The notes beneath the pieces are model-generated. The model was not told the origin of the DNA and did not search any database. It saw only the letters and a list, made by a program, of their open reading frames with translations. A stretch of DNA of 39,153 nt from a virus: positions 1 to 39,153 of IMG/VR virus record IMGVR_UViG_3300035698_007125. One strand, given 5' to 3'. Below are positions 29,028 through 36,510 of the stretch, piece by piece. How positions within the stretch are numbered: the stretch's first letter is position 1; each line of letters begins with the position of its first letter. The translations under genes were made by a program, and so were the position numbers.

Positions 29028-29498
29028 ATGAAGCTAAAACTATCAGAAGAATTCCTTGACACGGTGAAAGCCGGTGGTCAACTCATCGATGTATACAAGA
29101 ACCCTACTGCCAAAGAGTATGCGGATTCTCTGTGGACCGATGACGCATGGAAGGCTGATCCCCTGAAGATTCAATCTCGGGGCGTAGTCGATAAGGGTGG
29201 ATTGGGCAACGTCTATATATGGAACACAGGGATGACACATGATGACGGGATGCGGATCGGGCTCAAGGGCGTCCGGTTGTCCGGTGACATTCTGCCGATC
29301 TATATTGTTTCAGGGAACAAGGTCGGTTTTTCTCACTGGTCCCTGAACAATAACTATCGGTTCGCCGGTTCTGAAATGACCGCGACGGAAATGAAAAAAC
29401 AAATCAAAGACTTTTGGGCAAAGAACGTGAAGGGCAATAAGAAGATTACGAGATTCGCTCCCAACTTCAAGGTGCTTGCCAAGGATATTACAATATGA
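29028..29498 (+). CDS. Array paralog 1, putative internal head protein
   Basis: A 156-residue protein with AAGGAAAA upstream. The leader MKLKLSEEFLD has the L-S-E site form. Core motifs: IDVYKNPTAKE (20-30), SRGVVDKGG (50-58), GNVYIWN with His71. The second Gly-Asp pair is Gly-Asn here, so the conserved Asp is replaced. C-terminal motif: KNVKGNKKITRF. It starts the repeated gene family right after the gp4-like gene and overlaps the next by ATGA. Function unknown. Confidence 0.7.
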   Translation: MKLKLSEEFLDTVKAGGQLIDVYKNPTAKEYADSLWTDDAWKADPLKIQSRGVVDKGGLGNVYIWNTGMTHDDGMRIGLKGVRLSGDILPIYIVSGNKVGFSHWSLNNNYRFAGSEMTATEMKKQIKDFWAKNVKGNKKITRFAPNFKVLAKDITI

Positions 29499-29998
29499 TA
29501 GAAACGTTCAAGCAACATCTAGCCGAAAAATATCTCGACATCGTTTCATTCAAAGACGGGAATAGAGATATGGTAGCTGAAGGAAACTATACAGTATACA
29601 AAAATCCTTCTCCGTCAGAGCTAACAAGCCTTGTATCGGAAAGCGAAGGGGCGTGGAGTGGTATCCGCGGATTGGTAAGTAATAACGGAGCCGGTGACGT
29701 TCTCGTTTTCTCTGGTGAGTTTTTTCATAATTCCGCGATCCGTATTCTAAAGAAACACTTCTCAGGCATATCGAAAAATAAACGGGTCATCGGAATCATA
29801 TGGGACTTCAAACATCTAAATCGATTCTATGTAGCCGAAGATACCACCGGCTCCCACTTCCCCGGCATGGACTATGATACGTTTATGGCGTTACACGCCG
29901 ATGATGTGAGAAAAAATATGGCAAACAATCCCCGCCTGAAAACCATCATGCGAAAATGTGGCATCAATGACTACACTCAAATAAGGTACGGATCATAA
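29495..29998 (+). CDS. Array paralog 2, putative internal head protein
   Basis: A 167-residue protein. The leader MIETFKQHLAEKYLD has L-A-E, with the K-Y/W following it as in the others. TVYKNPSPSEL (33-43), IRGLVSNNGAGDVLVF (57-72), His78; C-terminal motif ANNPRLKTIM. It shares extra features with the 38623 protein (EGxYTVxxNPxxSEL, a late F-P-G loop), so those two look like closer relatives. The start lies in an ATGA overlap. Confidence 0.72.
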   Translation: MIETFKQHLAEKYLDIVSFKDGNRDMVAEGNYTVYKNPSPSELTSLVSESEGAWSGIRGLVSNNGAGDVLVFSGEFFHNSAIRILKKHFSGISKNKRVIGIIWDFKHLNRFYVAEDTTGSHFPGMDYDTFMALHADDVRKNMANNPRLKTIMRKCGINDYTQIRYGS

Positions 29999-30669
29999 TG
30001 GCGAAACGAATCAGAGTATCACAGCTTGAAGTAAAAGCACAGATGGAAGCACTAGAAGGTGCAGCCCGAAAGAATCGCTATGACCAGATAGTGACACGGT
30101 TCAATCAGACCGGGCTGGAAAAACAAACTAAAGCCTCACAGCAATGGTTCCTCGCTAATCTACGAAAACTAAAAGGGCTTGACCCCAACTCTCTGTTACG
30201 GAACAAACGCCTACAGGTTGGGAACAGACTTCCATCGAACGATACCCGCCTGATCGGCAACATGTTTATGTATGCCTACGATGCTAAGACAAAGAAGACG
30301 CTTCCCTATTGGGATAAGTTTCCGCTTGTCATGCCGCTTGAAAAATATAAGGATGGAATTCTCGGGATGAACTTCCACTACCTTCCCCCGCGAGTGCGAG
30401 CCCAACTGCTGAATAGATTGCTCGGACGGATCACAGACAATAACTTTGATGAACGGACCCGGTTGATGATTTCGTATGGCATCCTCAACGAAACAAAACG
30501 GTACTCATTCTTCAAGCCGACAGTGAAGCGATATCTGAACAGCCAGATACGATCAAACATAATAAAGATTCCATCTGACGAATGGGAGATGGCTATATTC
30601 TTGCCGACAGAAAAGTTTGTTGGTGCGTCCAAGCTCAAGGTGTGGGCAGATTCAAGAAAGAAGTGGTGA
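29998..30669 (+). CDS. Conserved T4-like head-region protein, possibly gp2-like
   Basis: A 223-residue protein that is not a member of the array family. Residues 95-150 (YWDKFPLVMPLEKYKDG, LGMNFHYLPPRVRAQLL) and 170-215 (YSFFKPTVKRYL, RSNIIKIPSDEW, AIFLPTEKFVGAS) form a pattern I recall from proteins named DNA end protector (gp2) in T4-like marine phages. T4 gene 2 lies next to gene 4, and here only two genes separate this from gp4, which supports the idea. The N-terminus is basic. I am not certain of the name. Confidence 0.5.
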   Translation: MAKRIRVSQLEVKAQMEALEGAARKNRYDQIVTRFNQTGLEKQTKASQQWFLANLRKLKGLDPNSLLRNKRLQVGNRLPSNDTRLIGNMFMYAYDAKTKKTLPYWDKFPLVMPLEKYKDGILGMNFHYLPPRVRAQLLNRLLGRITDNNFDERTRLMISYGILNETKRYSFFKPTVKRYLNSQIRSNIIKIPSDEWEMAIFLPTEKFVGASKLKVWADSRKKW

Positions 30670-30672
30670 TAG

Positions 30673-31128
30673 ATGTTACATTCATTCAGCCAATACATCA
30701 AAGAAAAGTATATAAACTCTATCGTCGGGCGGCACGCGACGGACAGAAAGACCCTTATCGATATATACAAAAATCCAGACCACAAAGAATTCAGGGAGAT
30801 AATGCAAAGCCTGAAGGGCAACCACAAATCTATCCGGCTGCTCATTGAAAAAGAAGGTGGTGGCGATGTGTGGGCGTTCAACGCGGAGTTGCTTCACAAC
30901 GAAGTCATCCGTCATATGAAGATCGATGAAAAAGGATTGAACGTAGTCCATGCCGAATACAAACCCAAACACAAAGTAGTCGCGGCAGACGAACTGTACT
31001 ATACTCATTCATCTATGTTCTCTATCATCAGAGCTATTGAAAAGAATGCCAAGCTGAAGAAGTTTCTCCCGGCAGGATTCAAGGCACATTCGTATGATGA
31101 AATGTACGACTTGGGGATAAGCGAATGA
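30673..31128 (+). CDS. Array paralog 3, putative internal head protein
   Basis: A 151-residue protein. The leader MLHSFSQYIKEKYIN matches the array consensus (S-F-x-x-Y-I-x-E-K). IDIYKNPDHKEF (29-40), IRLLIEKEGGGDVWAFN (54-70), ELLH (His75). C-terminal motif: EKNAKLKKFLP. Predicted prohead-protease cut after Glu11. Overlaps the next gene by ATGA. Confidence 0.72.
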   Translation: MLHSFSQYIKEKYINSIVGRHATDRKTLIDIYKNPDHKEFREIMQSLKGNHKSIRLLIEKEGGGDVWAFNAELLHNEVIRHMKIDEKGLNVVHAEYKPKHKVVAADELYYTHSSMFSIIRAIEKNAKLKKFLPAGFKAHSYDEMYDLGISE

Positions 31129-31589
31129 CACAACACCTAAACGAAAAATGGATTGCGACGGTAAAGAATGCGTACAATAAAAACAAGCCGGTCAACGTCT
31201 ATCTAAATCCGAGCCGCAAAGAATATCTTGACGCAATAGCAGAGTTGGACGATGAGACATCACGGACATATCAGTTTCTCAGAGCTATTGTTACCAAGGG
31301 TGGGATGGGTGATATCTATATCTTCGATTCAGAAATGCTTCATCAACTGGCGTGGAATCAGCTTGGGCGGGTATCAGGAAAAGGCGCGTTGGTTCCGTTG
31401 ACGCTGGAACGGGGAAGAACGTTTTCTATATCCGGTATGTCTATGCAGGGAATGAATGGTGCAAATGCTCCGGACATGCCAAAAGATATGGGGAAGTTTT
31501 ATAAATATTTGAGTACCTTTATTGTCAAGAACCTAAAAGCGAACAAGAAACTACAGAGCCTAACGGCTTGGGGATTCAAAGAAGCATGA
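31125..31589 (+). CDS. Array paralog 4, putative internal head protein
   Basis: A 154-residue protein with a shortened leader, MTQHLNEKWIATV (L-N-E then K-W). NVYLNPSRKEY (24-34), AIVTKGGMGDIYIFDSEMLH (54-73); a Met/Gly-rich segment follows. C-terminal motif KANKKLQSL. A late-type TATAAATA occurs at 31500 inside the gene, probably by chance. The next gene starts 4 bases before its end. Confidence 0.7.
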   Translation: MTQHLNEKWIATVKNAYNKNKPVNVYLNPSRKEYLDAIAELDDETSRTYQFLRAIVTKGGMGDIYIFDSEMLHQLAWNQLGRVSGKGALVPLTLERGRTFSISGMSMQGMNGANAPDMPKDMGKFYKYLSTFIVKNLKANKKLQSLTAWGFKEA

Positions 31590-32080
31590 ACCAACTACTC
31601 CCCGAAGAATGGCATGGAGCGATACGCGGAAAGACTTCGCATGTCTTCAAGAATCCCGGTCCATCTGAAGTCGCGAAAGCGATGGAAGAAAACTACAAGA
31701 ATGCTCCGGATGTCCGGATGATGGTAGACAGGGGCGGGCTCGGGGATTTGTATCTGTGGAACTCAAACGAATCACACACAGATTTTATGAACAAATTCAA
31801 GAAAGACCTGAAGGGTCAGGCAGTGCCGCTGTATTACTACTACCGGACAGCAAACAAAAAGGTGACATGGAGTTTCGATGTCATCGATGAAGCGTTCATA
31901 GATGAATACAACAGCGACGATACCAAAGACCCAAAGAAGTACAAGAAGGATGACTTCCATGCTCTCGGCAAATGGATCATGGAAAACTATGCCAAGAAGT
32001 TTTGGGCAAAGAACCTAAAGAAGAACGTGAACATGAAACGGATTCAGGCAGACAAGCACATCATATGGGACATGTACTAA
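31586..32080 (+). CDS. Array paralog 5, putative internal head protein
   Basis: A 164-residue protein. I chose ATG 31586 in the ATGA overlap rather than an upstream in-frame start at 31568. The leader is weak (MNQLLPEEWHGA, L-P-E). SHVFKNPGPSE (18-28), VRMMVDRGGLGDLYLWNS with His64. It has a lysine-rich, Tyr-rich middle (VPLYYYYRTANKKVTWSF). The C-terminal motif is FWAKNLKKNVNMKR, as in paralogs at 29028 and 37308. Confidence 0.68.
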   Translation: MNQLLPEEWHGAIRGKTSHVFKNPGPSEVAKAMEENYKNAPDVRMMVDRGGLGDLYLWNSNESHTDFMNKFKKDLKGQAVPLYYYYRTANKKVTWSFDVIDEAFIDEYNSDDTKDPKKYKKDDFHALGKWIMENYAKKFWAKNLKKNVNMKRIQADKHIIWDMY

Positions 32081-32621
32081 ATGATACAATCATTCCGCAA
32101 CTATATCATATCTGAAAAGCTCGGTGCAAAGTATTCGTATTCTTCTACTCAGCTTGAATTCCCGGTTCCTATTGCGAAAAAAGGTGATGGCTCTCTCCGC
32201 GCAAATCTCGGACGATGATCTGGCTGACCACGGGCGGGAAGACGATATTCATATCACCGTCAAGTACGGGCTCACACAAAAAGTATCTTTCGATGATGTC
32301 AAAAATGCTGCGGCGGGCTCCGGTCCTATCGATGCTGTATTGGATGATGTGTCTCTGTTTACCCACGAAGACTTTGACGTTGTGAAAATTGGCATAAAGG
32401 ATTGCCCGAAACTTCATGCTCTGAACAAGGCTATATCCAAACTCCCAAACGAAGACAAGTTTCCTGTGTACAAGCCGCATTGTACTATCGCCTACGTCAA
32501 GGCAGGGTCAGGAAAGAAGTATGTACAATCGCTAAACAGTCTTTCCGGAACGAAACTCACATTTTCTTCTCTGACATTTTCACACTACGATGACTCTACA
32601 CGAAAGTCTGTATCCCTATGA
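32081..32621 (+). CDS. 2H phosphoesterase with CTS-like leader; frame broken by one base
   Basis: The start at 32081 abuts the previous stop, and the end overlaps the next gene by ATGA, so this is one gene. The first frame (45 codons, to 32218) encodes MIQSFRNYIISEKLGAKYS, then YSSTQLEFPVPIAKK, the array-type leader plus the start of a 2H protein. A +1 shift at the AAAAAA run (32178-32183, as if one A were extra) gives VMALSAQISDDDLAD, then DDIHITVKYGL and KPHCTIAYVKAG. These contain the two H-x-T motifs of 2H phosphoesterases. Known members include T4 Acb1, which cleaves CBASS signals. The catalytic motifs are intact; activity and delivery are inference. Confidence 0.65.
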
Positions 32622-33568
32622 AAATCCTAAACGAAAAATGGGAAACGTCGAAGACGATGCGTTGGGCTCGCGGGGTAGAATGGACTTTCGATGTCTGGAA
32701 GAATCCAAACAAGAAAGAACTGGACGAAGCCTATGTACAACGGAATCCTGATCGGTCTGTACACTTCTACGCACCGCCGACGAAATCACGGACATGTCGC
32801 GGATTGATATCTAAAGGTGGACGCGGCGATCTATATGTATTCTCAGATGATGCCCTACACAACGACGGGAAACGGGCGTTGGGCTTTGGATACGAATCGA
32901 ACCCGAAGAATTCCGTAGTGCCTATACATTGCTCTCCAAGGGGCGTAGGGCTCGCCTACAGGACGATAGTAGACTTAGACGGCATGGACATGGATTCCCC
33001 GCTGGTGGTCGGCTGGAGCGATGCTGTGGCGTCTAATAAGAACGTAAAGCGGTTGTGGAACAACACCGATCTAAAAGAAGACGCTCTGCATGAACGGATC
33101 GATTCATTCAAGTCGTACATCAGGGAAAAGTGGCTTGCGTCTAAAAAGCTCCCGGCGATGGGGACAAGCCCGGAGTTGATTCTAAACATCTTCAAGAATC
33201 CAACAGAGAAAGAAATCTTCGAAGCATCCGAAGACGGCGATGCCGGGATGGCACAAAACAAAATCAATATTCGTGGATATGTAGACAAGGCAGGAAAAGG
33301 TGATGTCTATATCTTTGGTTCTATGGATGCGATCCACAAAGACGGGCTCGCGATAATCAAACGGACGCTCAAGGGTGTCGGTGTTCCTATCCTGATGAAC
33401 GATTCACGGATGATCGGCATATCGACCGATCCTCAGAGTCAAACACACACAAAAAATGATAATGAAATCTACCGGCTCGCAAACGATGAATGGGAAGGTA
33501 ATATCAAAGCGAACAAAACAATACAAAGAATGACGAAAACCAAGTCTGTTAGGGTATTTTTAGTGTAA
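32618..33568 (+). CDS. Array paralog 6, two fused domains with an internal leader
   Basis: A 316-residue protein. Domain 1: leader MKILNEKWE, FDVWKNPNKKEL (24-35), CRGLISKGGRGDLYVFSDDALH (60-81), ASNKNVKRLW (138-147). Then IDSFKSYIREKW at 161-172, which is an array leader in the middle of the chain. Domain 2: LNIFKNPTEKE (189-199), IRGYVDKAGKGDVYIF (218-233), His240, KANKTIQRM. A cut after Glu170 would release two mature proteins. It looks like a fusion of two neighbouring array genes. It ends before an early-promoter island. Confidence 0.72.
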   Translation: MKILNEKWETSKTMRWARGVEWTFDVWKNPNKKELDEAYVQRNPDRSVHFYAPPTKSRTCRGLISKGGRGDLYVFSDDALHNDGKRALGFGYESNPKNSVVPIHCSPRGVGLAYRTIVDLDGMDMDSPLVVGWSDAVASNKNVKRLWNNTDLKEDALHERIDSFKSYIREKWLASKKLPAMGTSPELILNIFKNPTEKEIFEASEDGDAGMAQNKINIRGYVDKAGKGDVYIFGSMDAIHKDGLAIIKRTLKGVGVPILMNDSRMIGISTDPQSQTHTKNDNEIYRLANDEWEGNIKANKTIQRMTKTKSVRVFLV

Positions 33569-33628
33569 ATCACATCTCCTGTCTGCACAGGCACTTATAA
33601 AAATCTTCGAAATTCCTTCCAAAACCCC

Positions 33629-33656
33629 TTGACAAGCCCTGTATATGTGGTATAAT
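33629..33656 (+). promoter_or_regulatory. Sigma70-like promoter
   Basis: TTGACA (33629-33634), 16-bp spacer, TATAAT (33651-33656), preceded by GTGG. The start would be about 33663, which is the ATG of the next gene. Confidence 0.75.
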
Positions 33657-33662
33657 ATATGC

Positions 33663-33845
33663 ATGACTGAAACGAAAGCCCGATTATATAAGACAGCGTT
33701 TGATCCTGAAAAAGATTGCTATGTCGGTATCAGCCTTAAAGCAGTAGGCAACGGTCCCGGTGGACACGAATTTTGGATATACGATTCAGGCAGAAATCTG
33801 ATCGGTGAGCGTTGGGAATGTCAACTCTGCGATTTTCTACTATGA
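33663..33845 (+). CDS. Hypothetical protein, 60 residues
   Basis: A small protein starting at ATG 33663, 6 bases past the -10 box. An ATG at 33645 is in frame but lies within the promoter spacer. Sequence features: YVGISLKAVGNGPGGHEFWIYDSGRN and CQLC at 54-57, a single Cys pair near the end. It is the first gene of the early-type island inside the late array and overlaps the next gene by ATGA. Function unknown. Confidence 0.55.
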   Translation: MTETKARLYKTAFDPEKDCYVGISLKAVGNGPGGHEFWIYDSGRNLIGERWECQLCDFLL

Positions 33846-34171
33846 AAAATATTACACTCCACGAACTGCGACAAGACGCCGAATCCGTATTGGGCGGGAA
33901 GTATACCGGGATGATTTTTCTCGGTCCTACCTATGGCGTACTTGGCGACACCTATTATCGCTCGGACGGAAATTATGTAATCATGTTCGAACGGATTCCA
34001 GATAAACGGGCGTTCCGTCCGTCTGTACTCCCGCCCTATAGAGAAATGCCGAACGATCTGGATGTATTGGAATTGTGTGAAATATTCGGTGGTGATATAG
34101 ACAATCAGATATTCGTCATCTTGAACGAAAGAAATGAAGAATATTCGGCTCCGACCGAAAATTACTCTTGA
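33842..34171 (+). CDS. Hypothetical protein
   Basis: A 109-residue protein starting in an ATGA overlap. Residues 8-45 (ELRQDAESVLGGKYTGMIFLGPTYGVLGD) and 85-100 (GDIDNQIFVILNERN) suggest an alpha/beta fold; the middle is Pro-rich (PSVLPPYREMPND). The promoter at 34168 overlaps its stop codon. No family recognised. Confidence 0.55.
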   Translation: MKNITLHELRQDAESVLGGKYTGMIFLGPTYGVLGDTYYRSDGNYVIMFERIPDKRAFRPSVLPPYREMPNDLDVLELCEIFGGDIDNQIFVILNERNEEYSAPTENYS

Positions 34172-34195
34172 CATACGCTCCATACATGGTATAAT
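34168..34195 (+). promoter_or_regulatory. Sigma70-like promoter
   Basis: TTGACA (34168-34173), 16-bp spacer, TATAAT (34190-34195), preceded by CATGG. The downstream sequence (CTTGTGAGTCAGGGACGGA) is nearly the same as that after the promoter at 20560. Confidence 0.8.
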
Positions 34196-34205
34196 ATACT
34201 TGTGA

Positions 34206-34241
34206 GTCAGGGACGGAAGCGTTTCGATCCCTGACCTTTTT
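34206..34241 (+). promoter_or_regulatory. 5' leader hairpin with T-run, possible attenuator
   Basis: GTCAGGGA (34206-34213) pairs perfectly with TCCCTGAC (34228-34235), followed by C-TTTTT. It begins a few bases after the predicted transcript start and ends before the gene at 34280. It is the clearer partner of the hairpin at 6117. Confidence 0.7.
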
Positions 34242-34279
34242 AGACGATGAACCCGCAAAACTTGAAAGGTTTTAGCAAA

Positions 34280-34621
34280 ATGAAGGTATTATTCAACGAA
34301 CGAACTAGCGGTACGAAGAATGTCAAGACCGTCCGAACGCCGGTCGCTGTTGTCGATGGTGATGAGAAGGTAGCCAAGGCTATCGCTGCTGGTTATAACA
34401 AGTCGGGCTTTTATAAGCTCGGGAATGTCGTGGTCGGTGAGTTGCCGATCTACGCCAGCGTTGAGGATTTTGAGTCGGTGTTGAAAGACAAGACGAAGGA
34501 CGCTGACGCCAAGGTGCGTATGGCTGCGGGCAAGAAGATTGCCAAGCTGACCGATGCCCAAATGAAGGCGGTCGCTGAAAGTCTCGGCGTCGATGTCTCC
34601 AAGCTGAAGAATCTCGGCTAA
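34280..34621 (+). CDS. Small protein of an early-type transcription unit
   Basis: A 113-residue protein. I prefer ATG 34280 (GAAAGG 11 bases upstream) over ATG 34247, which has no ribosome site. It is highly soluble, Lys/Ala/Val rich, with a strand region at the start (KVLFNERTS...VRTPVAVVDGD) and a C-terminal helical part LTDAQMKAVAESLGVDVSKLK that resembles a small SAP/LEM-like helix-turn-helix. Its promoter, leader hairpin and strong terminator make it a self-contained unit. It is probably expressed early and in quantity. Function unknown. Confidence 0.65.
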   Translation: MKVLFNERTSGTKNVKTVRTPVAVVDGDEKVAKAIAAGYNKSGFYKLGNVVVGELPIYASVEDFESVLKDKTKDADAKVRMAAGKKIAKLTDAQMKAVAESLGVDVSKLKNLG

Positions 34622-34662
34622 AATTGATCTTAGTAAGATGTTGCCACGGCGACTTCCAAACG

Positions 34663-34698
34663 AACCCCTGATGGAACCCCTTCCATCAGGGGTTTTTT
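34663..34698 (+). terminator. Strong intrinsic terminator
   Basis: AACCCCTGATGGAA (34663-34676) and TTCCATCAGGGGTT (34681-34694) form a perfect 14-bp stem with CCCC loop, followed by TTTT. It ends the unit that begins at the promoter 34168. Confidence 0.92.
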
Positions 34699-34703
34699 AT
34701 ATG

Positions 34704-34711
34704 TCTAAATA
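34704..34711 (+). promoter_or_regulatory. Variant late promoter (TCTAAATA)
   Basis: TCTAAATA lies 13 bases from ATG 34717, the same distance as TATAAATA from ATG 18028. It comes just after a strong terminator, so the array that restarts here needs a new promoter. Confidence 0.5.
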
Positions 34712-34716
34712 TAGGT

Positions 34717-35241
34717 ATGGAATCATTCAAGGAACATATGCTCGGTGAAGTGTTTGTGGACTTTGCCAAAGGCGGATACGGGTCAACCCCGATGTCGATC
34801 TTCAAGAACCCGCGATCTTCTGAAGTAGAAGACGCCGCGAACGAAGGCAAGTACCGTGAACTGCGGGGATTCGTGGACCGGGACGGGAAGGGCGATGTCT
34901 ATCTGTGGAACGGCGACATAGAACATATGGAAGCCTACCGAAAACTTTCCGGAAAACTAAAGGGAGACTATGCGGTCCCGGTCTGGTTCTGGATCAAGAC
35001 GAAAAATGATGTAGAGATTTCTAAGTTTTCGATGGCACAGATATACGGGGTCGAAGACCCCGATCAATATTACGATGACGATTGGGGCGATGACGATGAT
35101 GATGACGCCGCACGTTTTCGCGATGACATGGCAGAGGCGAAAGCGATCTATGACATGATGGAAAAGAATCTAAAACGAAACGCAAAAGTAAAAGTAGTTT
35201 TCAAGGGCAAGACCCCCAAAGTATATTCAGGTGGCGTATAA
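34717..35241 (+). CDS. Array paralog 7, putative internal head protein
   Basis: A 174-residue protein. Leader MESFKEHMLGEVFVD (L-G-E). MSIFKNPRSSE (26-36), LRGFVDRDGKGDVYLWNGDIEH (49-70). It has an Asp-rich loop near residue 120 (DDDWGDDDDDDAA) not seen in the others. C-terminal motif MEKNLKRNAKVKVVF. First array gene after the terminator and late promoter. Confidence 0.72.
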   Translation: MESFKEHMLGEVFVDFAKGGYGSTPMSIFKNPRSSEVEDAANEGKYRELRGFVDRDGKGDVYLWNGDIEHMEAYRKLSGKLKGDYAVPVWFWIKTKNDVEISKFSMAQIYGVEDPDQYYDDDWGDDDDDDAARFRDDMAEAKAIYDMMEKNLKRNAKVKVVFKGKTPKVYSGGV

Positions 35242-36084
35242 ATGATAAAATCATTCAACCGCTATATCAAAGAGAAGTGGGTCGATGTCGAACAACGGAC
35301 ATCTGACGGGATGGAGTATATGATGAACATCTATAAGAACCCGTCGCTGAAAGAAGTCCTGTCTCTACCAAAAGAAACAGAGAAGTTTTTCAGTGCCGAT
35401 ACGAACCGGACAATCCGTGGGCTGATAGCGAACGGGGGTAAAGGCGATCTGTTTGTTTTCTCACAAGACCTTCTACACGCCGAAGCGATCAATATTCTCG
35501 GAAGCCGATTGACGATGCCCGCACTCAAGATCATCATCCGTACCGCGAAACTTCCTAAGCTGTTGGTAGTGAAAGCCACGAACAGCTACGGGCAGCCTAC
35601 TAAATTCTCAAAGACGCACACACCGATTGTACAGAAAAACAAGAATCTACAGAACCTTGTTGCTGGTGGTGGGATTCTATTCGTAGAAGAATGGTACAAA
35701 GATGTTGACAAATTCGATGTGCTTTCGCCTATACACAAGAACCCTTCCCGCAAAGAGTATCCGGAGATTGCGAAACTAAACAAGACTTCGATACGGTTCT
35801 GGATCACCGGTTCTGGTGCGGGTGATGTCTATGCATTCCCCGGTCATCTGCTACACGCATACGCCGAGCCCGCTATCAAAGAAGTCAAGTACAACAACAA
35901 AGAACACATCCGGTGCGAGTTTTTTCACTCCGACAAAACACTCATATGGTATACCGATTCGCATGCTCTGGACGCATCGAAGCCCCACCGCGATAAGGTA
36001 GACGGCAATCTGGCAAAGAATAAATACCTTCAACGATTCCTTCCCAACGGCAAATACACTCCAATGAACGGGCAGACTGTATGA
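35242..36084 (+). CDS. Array paralog 8, two fused domains
   Basis: A 280-residue protein, starting right after the previous stop. Leader MIKSFNRYIKEKWVDV (I-K-E). Domain 1: MNIYKNPSLKE (28-38), IRGLIANGGKGDLFVF (58-73), LLH, QKNKNLQNLV (131-140). Domain 2: a reduced leader FVEEWYKD (147-154), HKNPSRKEY (165-173), IRFWITGSGAGDVYAFP (184-200), LLH (His205), AKNKYLQRFLP. Domain 2's start keeps only the E-x-W part of the leader. Confidence 0.72.
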   Translation: MIKSFNRYIKEKWVDVEQRTSDGMEYMMNIYKNPSLKEVLSLPKETEKFFSADTNRTIRGLIANGGKGDLFVFSQDLLHAEAINILGSRLTMPALKIIIRTAKLPKLLVVKATNSYGQPTKFSKTHTPIVQKNKNLQNLVAGGGILFVEEWYKDVDKFDVLSPIHKNPSRKEYPEIAKLNKTSIRFWITGSGAGDVYAFPGHLLHAYAEPAIKEVKYNNKEHIRCEFFHSDKTLIWYTDSHALDASKPHRDKVDGNLAKNKYLQRFLPNGKYTPMNGQTV

Positions 36085-36509
36085 AATCATACAAGCAATA
36101 TATAAACGAGAAATGGGTGAATGACGCCACAGGGTTTCACGGGCATGGAGCGAAAAAAGCGACCATCCCGATCTTTATGAACCCGACAAAGGTTGAATTT
36201 TCTGAGATGATAAAACAGCAAGCCGAATCTCAGGGATTCAAGGAACTGCGTATGCTGGTCCCTAACTCATACTCTAATAAGTCTTCTGATGTGTACGGAT
36301 TCAGCTACAGACTTTTCCATGATGTTGTCATCAAGAAAGAAAATCTCAAGTACGGCGATTGGATACACGCGAAGTTTGCATACCGGACCCCAAACAAACT
36401 ATTCATCAATGTGGCGGATTCGGAAATGGACTTCCTTGTTCCGGTGTTGCGGAAAAATAAAAACCTTGCACGGATCATGGAAATCAAAACCATGACAATC
36501 TGGAACTGA
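36081..36509 (+). CDS. Array paralog 9, putative internal head protein
   Basis: A 142-residue protein. Leader MKSYKQYINEKWVND, the nearest in form to the T4 internal-protein leader (M-K-T-Y-Q-E-F-I-A-E). IPIFMNPTKVEF (29-40), LRMLVPNS...SSDVYGF...LFH (56-80). The Gly residues of the central motif are lost, but Asp-x-Tyr and His remain. C-terminal motif RKNKNLARIM. ATGA overlap upstream. Confidence 0.72.
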   Translation: MKSYKQYINEKWVNDATGFHGHGAKKATIPIFMNPTKVEFSEMIKQQAESQGFKELRMLVPNSYSNKSSDVYGFSYRLFHDVVIKKENLKYGDWIHAKFAYRTPNKLFINVADSEMDFLVPVLRKNKNLARIMEIKTMTIWN

Positions 36510-36510
36510 T

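Noticed and set aside
31500-31507. TATAAATA inside an array gene
   Set aside because: Encodes Y-K-Y in a conserved frame and is about 80 bases from the next start; no independent support for a promoter.
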